DNA of 64,000 bases, taken from positions 262,041-326,040 of the forward strand of contig NMRA01000389.1 of assembly GCA_002633005.1 (NCBI GenBank). Reading direction: 5' to 3'. The notes below the pieces were generated by a model. That model had not been told where the DNA came from. It saw only the letters and a list, made by a program, of their open reading frames with translations, and did not search any database. Positions 1 through 12,000 of this stretch are shown here, piece after piece. Made by a program: the position numbers and the translations under genes. Numbering within the stretch: the stretch's first letter is position 1; each line of letters begins with the position of its first letter. This stretch comes from Phoronis australis. Its lineage: Eukaryota; Phoronida; Phoronidae.

Positions 1-1299
1 TTTCATCATTGATTGCTTAATAAATCATTCAACAAACTTCAAGTGGGTATTAACTGGATCGTTAGAAGAGCAGTGCGTGAGAAAAGGACTAATACCGACG
101 GTGTCAGTAAGAATGCCACCAGAGGTCGCAATAGTTTACATAATCTCGATCACGTAAACCAGGGAAGCTCACGCTCAAGACTAACAGGAAAGATAACCGG
201 ATTATACAGATTATATTTTTAAAATTTTAAGAGTTGATAGAACAAATATGACTGGAATTTCGTACATTGAGGTAAGGTGATATTGAACCCTTCAGCGTAC
301 GGCGAACATGAATGTGAATAGTCCCTTCTCAAAATTTGATGGACAAAGTCCGATTGGGGAATGATCACTTCCCACTCTAGTCTAGGCCTACTGTCTCTAG
401 ACAGTGTCACCGTCTCTAGCTGGCTCAGTAGAGACGGTGTAGCTCCTATAGGCGCTTCATACGCCGGAAGCTTTTCGGTGAATTATGCCTCACACCGACT
501 AAGACACCAAAGTCACGTTGTAATAAATACCTTATTATGCGCATAGAGCCATAGGAGGCTGTCGATGTATAACTTTATGTTTCTTCCAACTCAACAAATA
601 TTCTCCTGTATTCAAACTTTTTTTCGAGCAGTCCATCATTCAGTTGCCCAAATCGGCAACTGGCTATTTTTAACATTGGGCATGCCAGAAGATATGACAT
701 CGTAGCCCCTCGCGCGTGCAGAGGATTAACCAACGCAGATCATAATTACTAGTATCGAGTACCGTGGTTTATTCTTTTAGTATACAACTAAACTACATTA
801 TGACTAATAGAAACAACACGCAGTGACCAAATTAGATGTCAATAACTTTTAAGACCGTGCTTATGGCCCAGTCATGTTGAACTACTTTATTTGAGGAGTA
901 TAGTGCACAAATGGGAAAACTGATATTCAGTAATCAGCTGGCAATGAAATTCGTGCCATGAAGATTAACTATGGCTAGCTTCAGAGTCAATGAGAAAATC
1001 CAAATGCTAATAACAGATGAGGTGGGTTGGTGGCAAGAGCTGACTTCTAAGTTTCACTGAAGATCAAAATCTGCCTCTGTTTGGGCATTTCAAGCTTAAA
1101 AATATAGTCAAAAGATAGCAATCTCTGACATGTTAGCCATATGAAAAGGGGGAACTAACATGGACCTGATCAAATTAAATTTATTGTTAATTGGGTCAAG
1201 CATTTTAATACAGAGGACAAAGCAAGTTGGAGGATATATCCGAGACATCTTTTCAATCGTGTTGGCCGTTTCCTCATTTTTTCATCCATTCCATCTGTT
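1..1299. other. unassigned DNA
   Basis: I see no convincing coding exon, RNA gene or repeat family in this stretch. The longest open frames are under 70 codons and have no recognisable motifs. It lies on the 3' side of a minus-strand retrotransposon remnant, so part of it may be eroded element sequence, but no reverse transcriptase motif could be read in it. Confidence 0.4.
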
Positions 1300-2288
1300 T
1301 CACTTTTTTAAGTTTCCATAATACATTCTAGCTTGTTCATATAGAGTTCGGCAAATGTTTTCTCTCAGTGTTCCAATACTGAATCTAAAATTAATCAATT
1401 TTTGCCTGACGACAGCTCTCATTTCCCTACACTCAGTGTCAAACCTAATGGGAAAACTAACTGGGTTATAAGATATGTTCACTTTTGGTTTTAACATGTC
1501 TGCAGCACATAATTTAATGGCTTCCATTAAACTTTCTATGGTCGAGGGTAAATGACTACGTCAGCGAGCAACTGATCCACCTCCGGACTCGACCAGTTTT
1601 CTGCATATCTCAACCCCTCGTTCCATTTATAAACATTTTCATTCTGTTCACCTCGAGCCCAGTTGTTTTGCTGCGTCTTACACATACTAAAAATCAATGA
1701 AAAGTGTGCAGTCGATTCACATATTTCACCAATTTCAAAACCGTCCACACAGTACAATAAATCATTGCTCATCATGACATAATCAACAACACTAGATCCA
1801 TTATAAGTTACACATGTTACACTACCAATGTCTGCATCTTTCCCTACTCTTCCATTCAGAATTCTTATCTCATTTCTTTGACAAAAATCTAATAATTCTG
1901 TACCAAACTCATTTACCTCACCATTATCTTGTGAGGTCCTACAACACAGACGATCTTCTACATAACCAACACAATCAAAAATAGCACTGGATTCACCCAT
2001 ATACTTAATACTGTCATCTGCAATAAAGTCTGGCCTGTTACGCGTACGAGCATTAAAATCGCCCATAATTAAAAGGTGACAATCCCCTCTCATTTCAGCA
2101 GTATAACCTTGCACCTCCCGCTCAAGTATTTTCATTATTTCCAAATTTTTACTTGAACTTTTTGGAGACTGATACACAACTGCAACTAAAACAGGATACA
2201 GATAATCGGGTAGGTCAATTTTTACCCATAAAACGTCACACGAATAGACCACGGGAAAACGAGCACCAATAGCGGACGACTCTTCAGC
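1300..2288 (-). mobile_element. non-LTR retrotransposon endonuclease remnant
   Basis: The minus strand reads as an apurinic-type endonuclease/exonuclease/phosphatase domain of a LINE ORF2. The frame is open from just inside a TAG at 2291-2289 down to 1536. Visible motifs are a VVYQSP strand, the LIMGDFNART catalytic strand, NGR, SVVDYVMMS, and a terminal STAHFSL where active elements normally have an SDH triad; the Asp position is Ala here. A second segment (1527-1300, with FDTECREMRAVVRQKL) continues the same protein in another frame, so there is a frameshift near 1530. There is no start Met and no reverse transcriptase domain follows. The fragment is therefore dead and lacks its 3' part, the opposite of the usual 5' truncation. 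The clade (L1-, CR1- or L2-like) is undetermined. Confidence 0.8.
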
Positions 2289-2291
2289 CTA

Positions 2292-3043
2292 AACACAATG
2301 GAGGACTACTAATGTTATGATAGGTTTTGTCCCGGTTCTACATAATATGTATCGACCAATAAATGCTCGTAACTCAAGATCAGCTGATTAACATATCGTC
2401 GGATAGTGTTTGCAGGTGTTCTAATTTGACAGCTAATCGAGTGGTGGGGTTGTTTTGGTGTCTGTGATATGAAATTGGTGGTTTTAAGCACTGGCAGTAA
2501 CTACATGTTGACTGTAGAAACCAAGTCCAAGCATGAAGTTCATTTTAGCAATTGATTTTGTAGAAACTTTTATCCTCTATATAAACATGTTCAACTTATC
2601 TCAATTGTTGTCAAGGAGTTATTTTTTGTAATTAATTCTCCAGCTGTAAATTGCGACAAAAGTGGGTCATTTGTAAGTCAAGTCCTTGAGGCACCACAAG
2701 AGACTTAAAATTATCTGGATCAAAGCATAACATGTAGAAAGAATGGATGTATTGCTCTATAATTAGGAACTTGTAGTAAATTACACATCAGCTTTTGAGT
2801 GACTCAGTTCTTCACGTCAAAGAATGTTGGCCTAGATGATCATAAAGTGTCCTCAACATTTCTCCATTTCCACTAGACATTATGTGTATTGAAGAAAGTA
2901 GAGTAATCCACAACTTTCTTGTTCTACGACTGTTCTGACCTGTGACTGTCAGGACCTGCAAATGTTTAGTTGCTCACAAGTTGTACCTGACAATAACACG
3001 AGGTAACATCAGGTGTTTTATCCTTATTTTTCAGAATGTTACA
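2292..3043 (+). promoter_or_regulatory. upstream region and probable 5' UTR of SGPL1
   Basis: No coding exon was found. The bases just before the SGPL1 ATG form a good splice acceptor (pyrimidine-rich tract ending in CAG at 3032-3034). The start codon therefore probably lies nine bases inside the second exon, behind a 5' UTR intron. A TATA-like string (CTATATAAAC, 2577-2586) lies about 450 bp upstream, but its role is unproven. Confidence 0.3.
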
Positions 3044-6000
3044 ATGTCAGGTCTGGAAATAGTGAGGTTACAAGTGAATCATCTTTGTGCGGACCTGGAG
3101 TCATGGCAGACTATTCTGTGTTCTGTTTTACTGACACTGTTCTTTGTGTGGCTGTATGGGTTTCTGTGGCAGAAGGAAGGTAAGTTTTGAACAGGATATT
3201 GTTGTCTTGGCAACGCCTCCTTGAAATAAGAGGTCATTACAAAGAAATTTGGTAGGCTGTGCTTCAGCGACAATTTTTGGAGTTGAGCTGGTTTTGCAGC
3301 AACTGTGAATTCATTCCGGTGTCAGATGTCAATACTTGACTCAAGTGGCAATGAGACGCCAGGATAAAAGGGCACCAATCGCTCATCTGCACGAGCATCA
3401 AATTTTCCACAAACCACTGAATGATCCACCTGAACCACTGAATGATCCACCTGAACCACTGAATGATCCACCTGAACCACTGAATGATCCACCTGAACCA
3501 CTGAATGATCCACCTGAACCACTGAATGATCCACCTGGACCACTGAATGATCAACCTGGACCACTGAATGATCCACCTGGACCACTGAATGATCCACCTG
3601 GACCACTGAATGATCCACCTGGACCACTGAATGATCCACCTGGACCACTGAATGATCCACCTGAATCACTGAATGATCCACCTGAACCACTGAATGATCC
3701 ACCTTAACCACGGAATGATCCACCTGAACCACGGAATGATCCACCTGAACCACGGAATGATCCACCTAAACTAGTGAATTGATCATACAAATCACATTCT
3801 GTGATAACAAATTCGATGACAAGTGTTTATTTGCAAGAAATTCCTGTTTATTCAAGCAATTTTTGCCAATCTTACACGATTTTTTGTGGGTGTGCATGAT
3901 TTTGCAGTGCGAACATACAGTTTTAGTTTGTAACTAGGATTTAGTGATTTATGCTGGTGATTTGAATGTCTTGATACCCTTGGTATTGTCTTGTCAATGA
4001 TGTCCCTGTACTTGTATCACCCACTGTAGGTTTTGCATTTCTCCAGGGAGTGGATTTGGACATAGCATCGAGCAGATCTGTATCCTGTCTCTTTATTTTA
4101 ATAACTTTCATGGGGTCGGCAAGTATTTAAACATTGAAACGACCAGAGCATTAGCTGTCAAATACTAATCTATGATGCAAATTCAATGAGAAACAAAGCC
4201 ATTTGAAGGCACCCATGGGTAATCTTGTACAGATGGCTCACATTTGCAAATTGACAGTTATGCTGTATCAAGTCCTTACCCATTATGTCTGATGCAAGCA
4301 GAAATCTGTCTGTCACTCACAAATGACATGCACCTATATATAATTTTTCAGCTGCTTTGCACAAAAATTGACGAATTGTTCATCTTCTGATTTTCAAAAT
4401 TCCGACTGCCATGTTATGAATAATAAATTTTACTTGTTATTTTGTGACTGTTGCACAGTTTGAACACACTGACAACTGAATGAAATCTTCTCAGTGATCA
4501 TCTTTTCCACCAACCAATGTTCAACGTACAAGTTGTTGCTCGCTTCTATACTGAACCTGGTGTTTCGTTTAAGTGAACGCTTTAAATTTTTTGTTAATCT
4601 GAGAGCATTGCTTTTTGCATATTATGTACGATCGACATTAGTCACAGGAGTCTCACATTTTGAGAACCAGTTTGGTGCTTGTTATTCAGTGGAGAATCTG
4701 GTTCTCAAAATGTGGGACCCCTATAGGTGACTATTATCGTTTAATCTGTCATTGCATTGAAGTGTCAGATGCTGTACAACAATACAATTCTTGCGCTTTG
4801 TTGAAAAACCATCCTTCACTTCACATTAAGTACCTTCGGTAATGTTAGGATATCTGTGAGAGGAAACAACATGGCCGCTGCACTCATGAACACAGTTGCT
4901 TACTTATTAGCACTTACATGTCTGTTTATTTGAGCTCACTGACTTAAAAACTGGGTGCTGGATTCAAAACATGGTTGCGCACACAAAAACAGAGTTCACC
5001 GACTCACTAAGTCATCCCTAGATTCACATACACATTGTACTAAGTTCATGTCCATGTATGATCATGTGAGGTTGTCAGCCTGAGTGAGTTATTTCTGTGA
5101 GTTGGGTGTAATGGTTTTGGGTGCGTAAGCTGTGTTTTGCGAGTGTGGCACTGTGTTTGGTGGTTGGTGAACTTTGTTGGTTAGTTGGTGAATTGAGTTT
5201 ACAGGGCCCTGGAGTCGAGTTTGTAATTAGTACAACAGCCGAGTTGTTTTGAACAATGATTTCAGGTTGAATGCAGGTGTTTTAGCTATGCTCAAAAGTC
5301 ATGGTCAGCAACTTAGTATGTGGACTGTGACATCTAAATCATTGTTCTGTTCGACAATAGCGTAAGGAAGTTTTTCTCATAACCACACTGTTTTTTGTCA
5401 GTCATCAGACATTTAAGACAACTACGTTCACATATAGAGTACTGTGCAGTAATGCATGCAGCAAAAGCAGCCAGGGCCCTGGGTTGACGCTACGAATTCG
5501 TACTTGACTCATATTCAAGACTGAAACTTAAATAGTCAAGCTACGTGGTTAAAGTACAAATCCTAAGTTTACTCGAACCGTGCCATGCAATTGGACACAT
5601 TTCGAGGTGAGTTTCAAGTACAGACATTAGATCTCAGAGCCCGGGCACCAAGAAATCTCTCAGCTGAATAAACTGATCAACAAAAGCTGTAACCAATATA
5701 CTCGTTCTTGTCATTATAGATGTTTTCACACGGGCGAAGAAGTGGTTTTTCAAAACTGTTAAAACCTTGCCAATTATTAAAGGCAAAATTCAAGCAGAAG
5801 TGGATAAATTAGCGTACGAGGTTGAAAGCGACATGCTGAAGGGTTCAACCAAGTTTGTGCAACGCTTACCGCAGCGTGGACTTTCAGAAGTAAGAGTTTG
5901 TGTTGAGTGCATTTCTGACTATTCAAGTGGATGTACGGTAAAGTCTTAACAACTCTAGACACAATATGCCTGACTAGTGGAATTGTATTCATCATTTTTT

Positions 6001-9000
6001 CAAGTATCACAAATGAATGCTGTGTTATGTTTAAAGATATGTGCCATAGCTACCATCAGGTAATGGTTCTTAGAACTTGTGGGCATTCATAGCAGCGTTA
6101 GATGCCTTTGCAAAATGAAAAAGGCCAATTTTGACAATTATTTTTATCTATAGTTGGTGAGATTTTACCGATCACTTAAAATTCTTCAAGTTGGAACCAT
6201 AGCAGTTAATAAAATTTAAAGTTTTGAAAATTTCACATGCTGATGTATACACCACTGCAAAACTAAAAAAATCCTATGGTTTGGTGACAGATGAATTGTA
6301 TTAATAACGAAGTAAAAGTTTCATGAAATTCTTTTTGTTGTGCTTGTTGTGTGTGAAATTACAGTTGTGTGCCAGATTGTGCCCTACACTGGAGACATTT
6401 TACCATACGTCCATTGGCTGTTTTTGTTGTTTGTTTCTTACCTAGTCTGAATGAGGTAGAGGACTTGAGTTTCTTGTACTTGGAAGGAGTTGTTCGTACA
6501 ATAAAGTAATTGTTCATACAATAAGTCTCAAAAGTCTCAACAATTTGTAGGCTTTACAGCAGGTGTTTTCATCCCCTATTTTTCGATTATTTGCTAGCTA
6601 CAGCCAGAATTGCCATGGTGACATTGACAAATCCACTTGTAATAATCAATTACCATAGGTATAATCATTTTATCTATTGCAGCAACTTCATATTGAAAAA
6701 TCTCTAAAAGGCTTTTGTAAAAAAAACAGGTGTTCAAAAAACGAACTGCGCGTGACTACGTTGCAAACGATTTTCTATATTGATTTGCTTAAGAATTTCT
6801 TGCTCTAAGGTTATCTAGGACCCTAGAAAAGTCTCCGAATATGTGTATCTTTGGAATGTCATAATGCAGAAATGGCTCATTGGATTCATATGAAACTTTC
6901 AGAGTTTCGGATTCTATGCTGTGTGGGCTGTTCTTCAAAACATTCTTTGGAATTGTTTTTAAAATGTTCTACTTTTGCATGAATGGCTATCAAAAATAGG
7001 ACTTTTAAGATTGTTAAGAAAAAAATCAAAAGTTTCACGAATCAGAAACTGGCTATTTTAGAAAACTGTAACAACATTTTTTGAGATTTTATCTTAAACG
7101 TTTATATGGTACAAAATCTGGTATCATTGTTTTGCTGTGTGACTGTACCATCCTTTGCTAAATTTTACAAGGTCACGCAACACAATTGATGCCATGTTGG
7201 TAAGAAGTCAAAACTCTAATTCCAGAGGCTATTTGTTTTCAGAAAATATTTACTTTTATCAATATAAAGTTTATCGTTTTTACAGTTTTGTTTATCTCTA
7301 TTTTGCTAAATACACTGGCTTGTCAGATAAGTCCTCCATAACTTTGTATAAAGCAATTAGTGACCAGACTTGGCCTGATTATGCCTAATTCTCTGTTGAG
7401 AAATTTATGTCCAGTGAGTTTGTCTACAGTGCACCAGAGAGTGAACTCTGCTTCCAAATTCAGAGTGTTCTGTCTAACTATCAACGTGTGTGTTAATGTC
7501 CTACTTCAAATGGTCTTAATGTATGGCTATTAGTATTGTTTGTTTCCTTAAATGTTAAGTTGGATTGCTAGAATTGGGTGTTGTGGAGATTAAAATGTGC
7601 TATATTACGCTTTTGGGCTGAAAGTATGTTAAAAGTGAATTTCTTTGAATTTTGTTTGGATTTATGTTGTAGAAAGCTTTGATGGCTGAGATCCAACAAT
7701 ACAGTAATATGTGCAGCTATGACTGGACCTCTGGAATGTGTTCAGGAACTGTATACAGTGGGGATCCAGAGCTTACCTCACTAATGACCAAGGTTTGGTT
7801 GTCTTCTGAGCGCATTTTTATTCAATACCTTCATTATGTAGTGTGTTTCAAATTTATCCAATGTGAAATTGGTAATCAGTTGACATCTTTTCTGATATGG
7901 AAGCTAAAAAAATTGTATGGGTTGATCTAGTTTACACTTCAAGTGATCGGGATGCTAATAAATCACCTGTAGTTTCAAGAATGCATCATTAATTTGAGTA
8001 AAAAAATGAAGTCAATATAATTGTTGTGAGGGTTTAAGGGCTGTGGGCAGATAACAATGATTAGGTTGACTTGCGACCGTGTCTTCTTGTTCTTTAATGG
8101 GGCTAGCAGCTCTGTTAATGGCTGTCTCCTTCAGAGTTGAAACTAAGGTAAGGAGTTGTGAGAATGAGTTTGCAGCCGGAACTTTCACATTAATTACGAT
8201 TTGTAAATCTGAAATTTCATGTCCTTCAAATTTAAGAACAGAAAAGGATAGCTCAGTGAGTGTTAGAATTATGCTGTTAAACACAATGTGAGTTTATTTT
8301 CCAAAGGTTTACGGAATGTATGCTTGGAGTAACCCCTTACATGCCGATGTTTTCCCGGACGTACGTCAGATGGAGGCTGAAGTCGTTCGCATGTGTTGCA
8401 GTATGTTCAACGGTGGACCAAATAGCTGTGGAACGGTAGGTTTATGTTTACAGTGCCCTTGAGCACAATGGCGGATTTGAAATAAAAAGTTACTGCATTC
8501 TCCCTAGTCCAGTGCCCATACCATAAAAGCACCCTTTAAGACTTCAGTGAGTGAACAAGACAAACACTAGTCTCAGACCTGCAAAGAACGTAGTCTCTGA
8601 CATGTTGGAATTCTGTGACAACACTTGCTTGCCTGAAATTCTGTGACATTTTGTGACATTTAGAGAATTCTGTAACAAAATGTGAGCCAAGTAGCTAGTG
8701 TTGGTGTTTTGTTTGGTTTACAGTTATTTTATGCAAATTGTGAAATTGTGGAATTCATCATTATCACTGACAAATATTGTCCCTGACACATGTGACAAAA
8801 GCAAAGTTGTTTTTGTCTTATACGTGCAAAAAGCACCAAAAAATGTGATAATTGAGACTACCCGCTGTGACAAATTGTTACTTGCCATTAAACGTGAATC
8901 CGCTCATATACCCTATCTGAACTTGCTCTTTGAACAGTATTGGAGAAGCGCCTCATTCAACCATATTTGCTAAGCATCCTTATTACTTATGAAAAAGTAC

Positions 9001-12000
9001 AGTAAATGCAATATTTATTTTAGCTTATATGTATCATTTGCAAGTGTCTTTTCTGAACTCAAAAACAGTGGGTGCTGAATAATAAGGAGGCTAAACTTTC
9101 CTTCCAGTTTTTGTGTTAGATGTATCTTGTTTGTTTTGTAGCATTAGTTTGTTGGGAAATACCACTTGCAAGTGTGTCAAGCTGCTGTGATTTGATAACT
9201 GCCTTCGACAAGTTTCAGTTCGACAGAATTCGATGTAGTGAGAATAGTATTAAGATACAGTGTATGTGCTTATAGATGGCCTCTGGAGGAACAGAAAGTA
9301 TCTTATTGGCTTGTAAAGCTTACAGAGATTGGGCTCGTAACAAGGGAATCAGACATCCTGAAATGTAGGTGTTAACTAACCAGTTTTGTAGACTAGGCGT
9401 GTGTGCGTATGTGTGTTTTGACGCTTGACTTCTTATCTCTCAGGTTTACGTTCTTTCCCTTCTCCATCCTAGTCATTTTATCCCAAATTTTTCCAGGTGT
9501 TGCTTTTTCAAACACTTTCATGTTTACTTGTTTACTTATATGAAACAAATTCATGTAAAAAAGTCAGGTGATTGCCTTCCTTGATTTCTAGATTTCATTA
9601 GACGTCCCAAAATACAATAGTGCCCTCTGTGATATTTACCCATAATGCTGTGCATCTATAGGCCATTTGCTTCATGGCTGTATGATGATGTCATGCTCAG
9701 TGCTATTTTGCATCAAGAGTAGTATGTCATTTGTCATTCTGATTCCAACTCCGCTTGGAAGTATGTCAGTGGCCCTGTCTTTCAAAATCTATATCAGTTT
9801 TCTACTTCCACTTGAATGCAGGTTGTGAGAATCATACTCTATTGAGAACACTCATTTCAACTTGGTAGAAAAAAGCTTGAATCAGTTTTAGACCCTGATG
9901 CACCTATGGGATTCTGTTTCAGCTTGGCTCCAGTTTCTGCCCACGCTGCCTTTGAGAAGGTGAGAAAACTTGTGTTCTTGTTTGTAGCCATGGTTTGTTA
10001 TTGTGTGCCATTGATAAAACTTCGCTAAAAATCTTTTGAATTATCAAAATCCACACCAGTGTAAAACTATGTCTAACAAACTATTAAAGATGTAGCAATT
10101 AGTAATAAATGTGTTTCTTGTAAAAATGTAACTCATGTCCTTGAAAATTTAATGTTAGCTTGAAAGTCGATGTTTAAAAGTGATCTTTTAATTTGTTTTG
10201 CCATTTGCCATCGTGACAGTAAATTTGATTTTTTAAGGGTTTCTTAAATATTCTAATTGTCCACGCTGTTTCAGAGTTTTTTATTAAACGTGTTTCAGAA
10301 TCAAAATGTTCTAAAAAGATATGGCAGAAGACAGGTTGATTGAAGCTTTTAGTACTGAAAAATGGCCCAATTGATGGTTGAAGTTCATTAATTTCTGACT
10401 TTGAAAAATGAAGTGCTTTTTCAATAATTGATAAATAAATGAGTGTATGTTAATGGTGTCTAAAATAGTAAAAATATGTCCTCTGGCATTAGAAATGATT
10501 ACGAAATTCATCGGTTGACCTGTTGTGTGGGTCTCAATTGGAATGGACCTTCCATGGAAAGGACTTCTTCGTGTACTTCTGTTTTGCGGACAGTGATAAT
10601 TTGAAAATTTTTTTGTAGGCTGCTGATTTGTACAATATGAAGATCGTAAGTGTTCCGCTGGATCCACTCACAATGGCAGTTGATGTTGGTGCTATGAAGA
10701 AGGCCATTGGACGGAACACTTGTATGGTAAGCTCATGGTACTGAATGTGAATGAAATTATGGTGCTCATGGTTTAGACTATCTCGTGTAATTTTGGGGGA
10801 TAGTAATGACGAATATGGATATGATTTTTGGATTAAAATTAATTACAAAGTTATTCACAGATGTGATCGGAATATCAACATTTTCTCAGACCTTTAAAAT
10901 TGTAATTTTCAGTGAAAATACGGTAAAAAATCTTTGATTTGGGACAAAAATAATTGTTTAGATTGCCATGTTTCTATTTGTAGAGATTTACCACAACTGC
11001 AAATACTCAAAATTTTACCAAGTGTTGTTTGACAATAGCTACACCATGCAAACTTTGCTAAAAGCTTAGTTAATTTTCCTGAAAATTTATTTTTGTCAAG
11101 AAACTTGACAAAATGAAATTGGCCATATAATAATATTGGTGTCCCAAACATGAGAATTTTTATTGTAAAAAGACAGGGTTGTTCCTGATATTTTGTGGCC
11201 GGCTGTTGCAATAGGCAGGGGGGAAACTGGTAGTTAGGGGACCTTGGCTTTACCTCAGGTTTCTCACCCAGTCATCACTAATGTTTCTGCTCCTCAGTTG
11301 TTAGGGAGTACTTTTGCAGTAAAATACTTAGCTTTTAAAAATTCCAGTGCAATAATTTTCATCATCGCCATAACCACCCATTTTCCTTTCACTCGATTTC
11401 ACAGGTAGCTTGCTGAGTACTTTCACATGTGACACAAAGTTCATGTAGATCATAATGTGTGGTGTCAAGATACTCTAGTGAATCTTCAATCTTATTGCAG
11501 TTGGTGGGTTCAGCACCTCAGTTTCCTCAGGGTATAATGGATAACATCGAAGAAATAGCCAAGGTATGGTCATTGCCTGTTCTACAGGAGCTCCTAGATA
11601 AATATTGATGGGTGGTTTTCATCAAACTCATTTAGTTGTGGCAAATGATGAAGGAGTTAGTGACAATTCGAGATTCTTGCAAATAACATGATAAAGTTAT
11701 TGTGACTGCCAGTGACTTTTGTCGTAACATGTTTCAAAAGTTGAACATATGTAAATGCATTTCTTAACTTAAAGCGGCATGCATACCAGCGAATTTATTG
11801 GAACAATTCTACAGTTGTAATCCTCTTCCAAATTTGTAGCAAATTTAGTCGCATCCGCATTGAGGGGGCACACTAGTCACCGGTGAGACTTCCATAGTCA
11901 CTGAATTTATGTGAATGAATTCGCTTCAATTTTTGGTGCATGTTCTTGAGTGGACAGACCTATGCATATACATTTCAGGCTTGCCTCAGTTCATGCAAAT

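Noticed and set aside
3264-3765. Open frames of 96-147 codons on both strands with PLNDPPE, DHSVVQV or WIIQWFR repeats
   Set aside because: They are translations of the intronic 21-bp minisatellite in different frames; no start context or family.
3414-3766. Regular repeats as a CRISPR array
   Set aside because: Units are directly abutting without spacers and the genome is eukaryotic.
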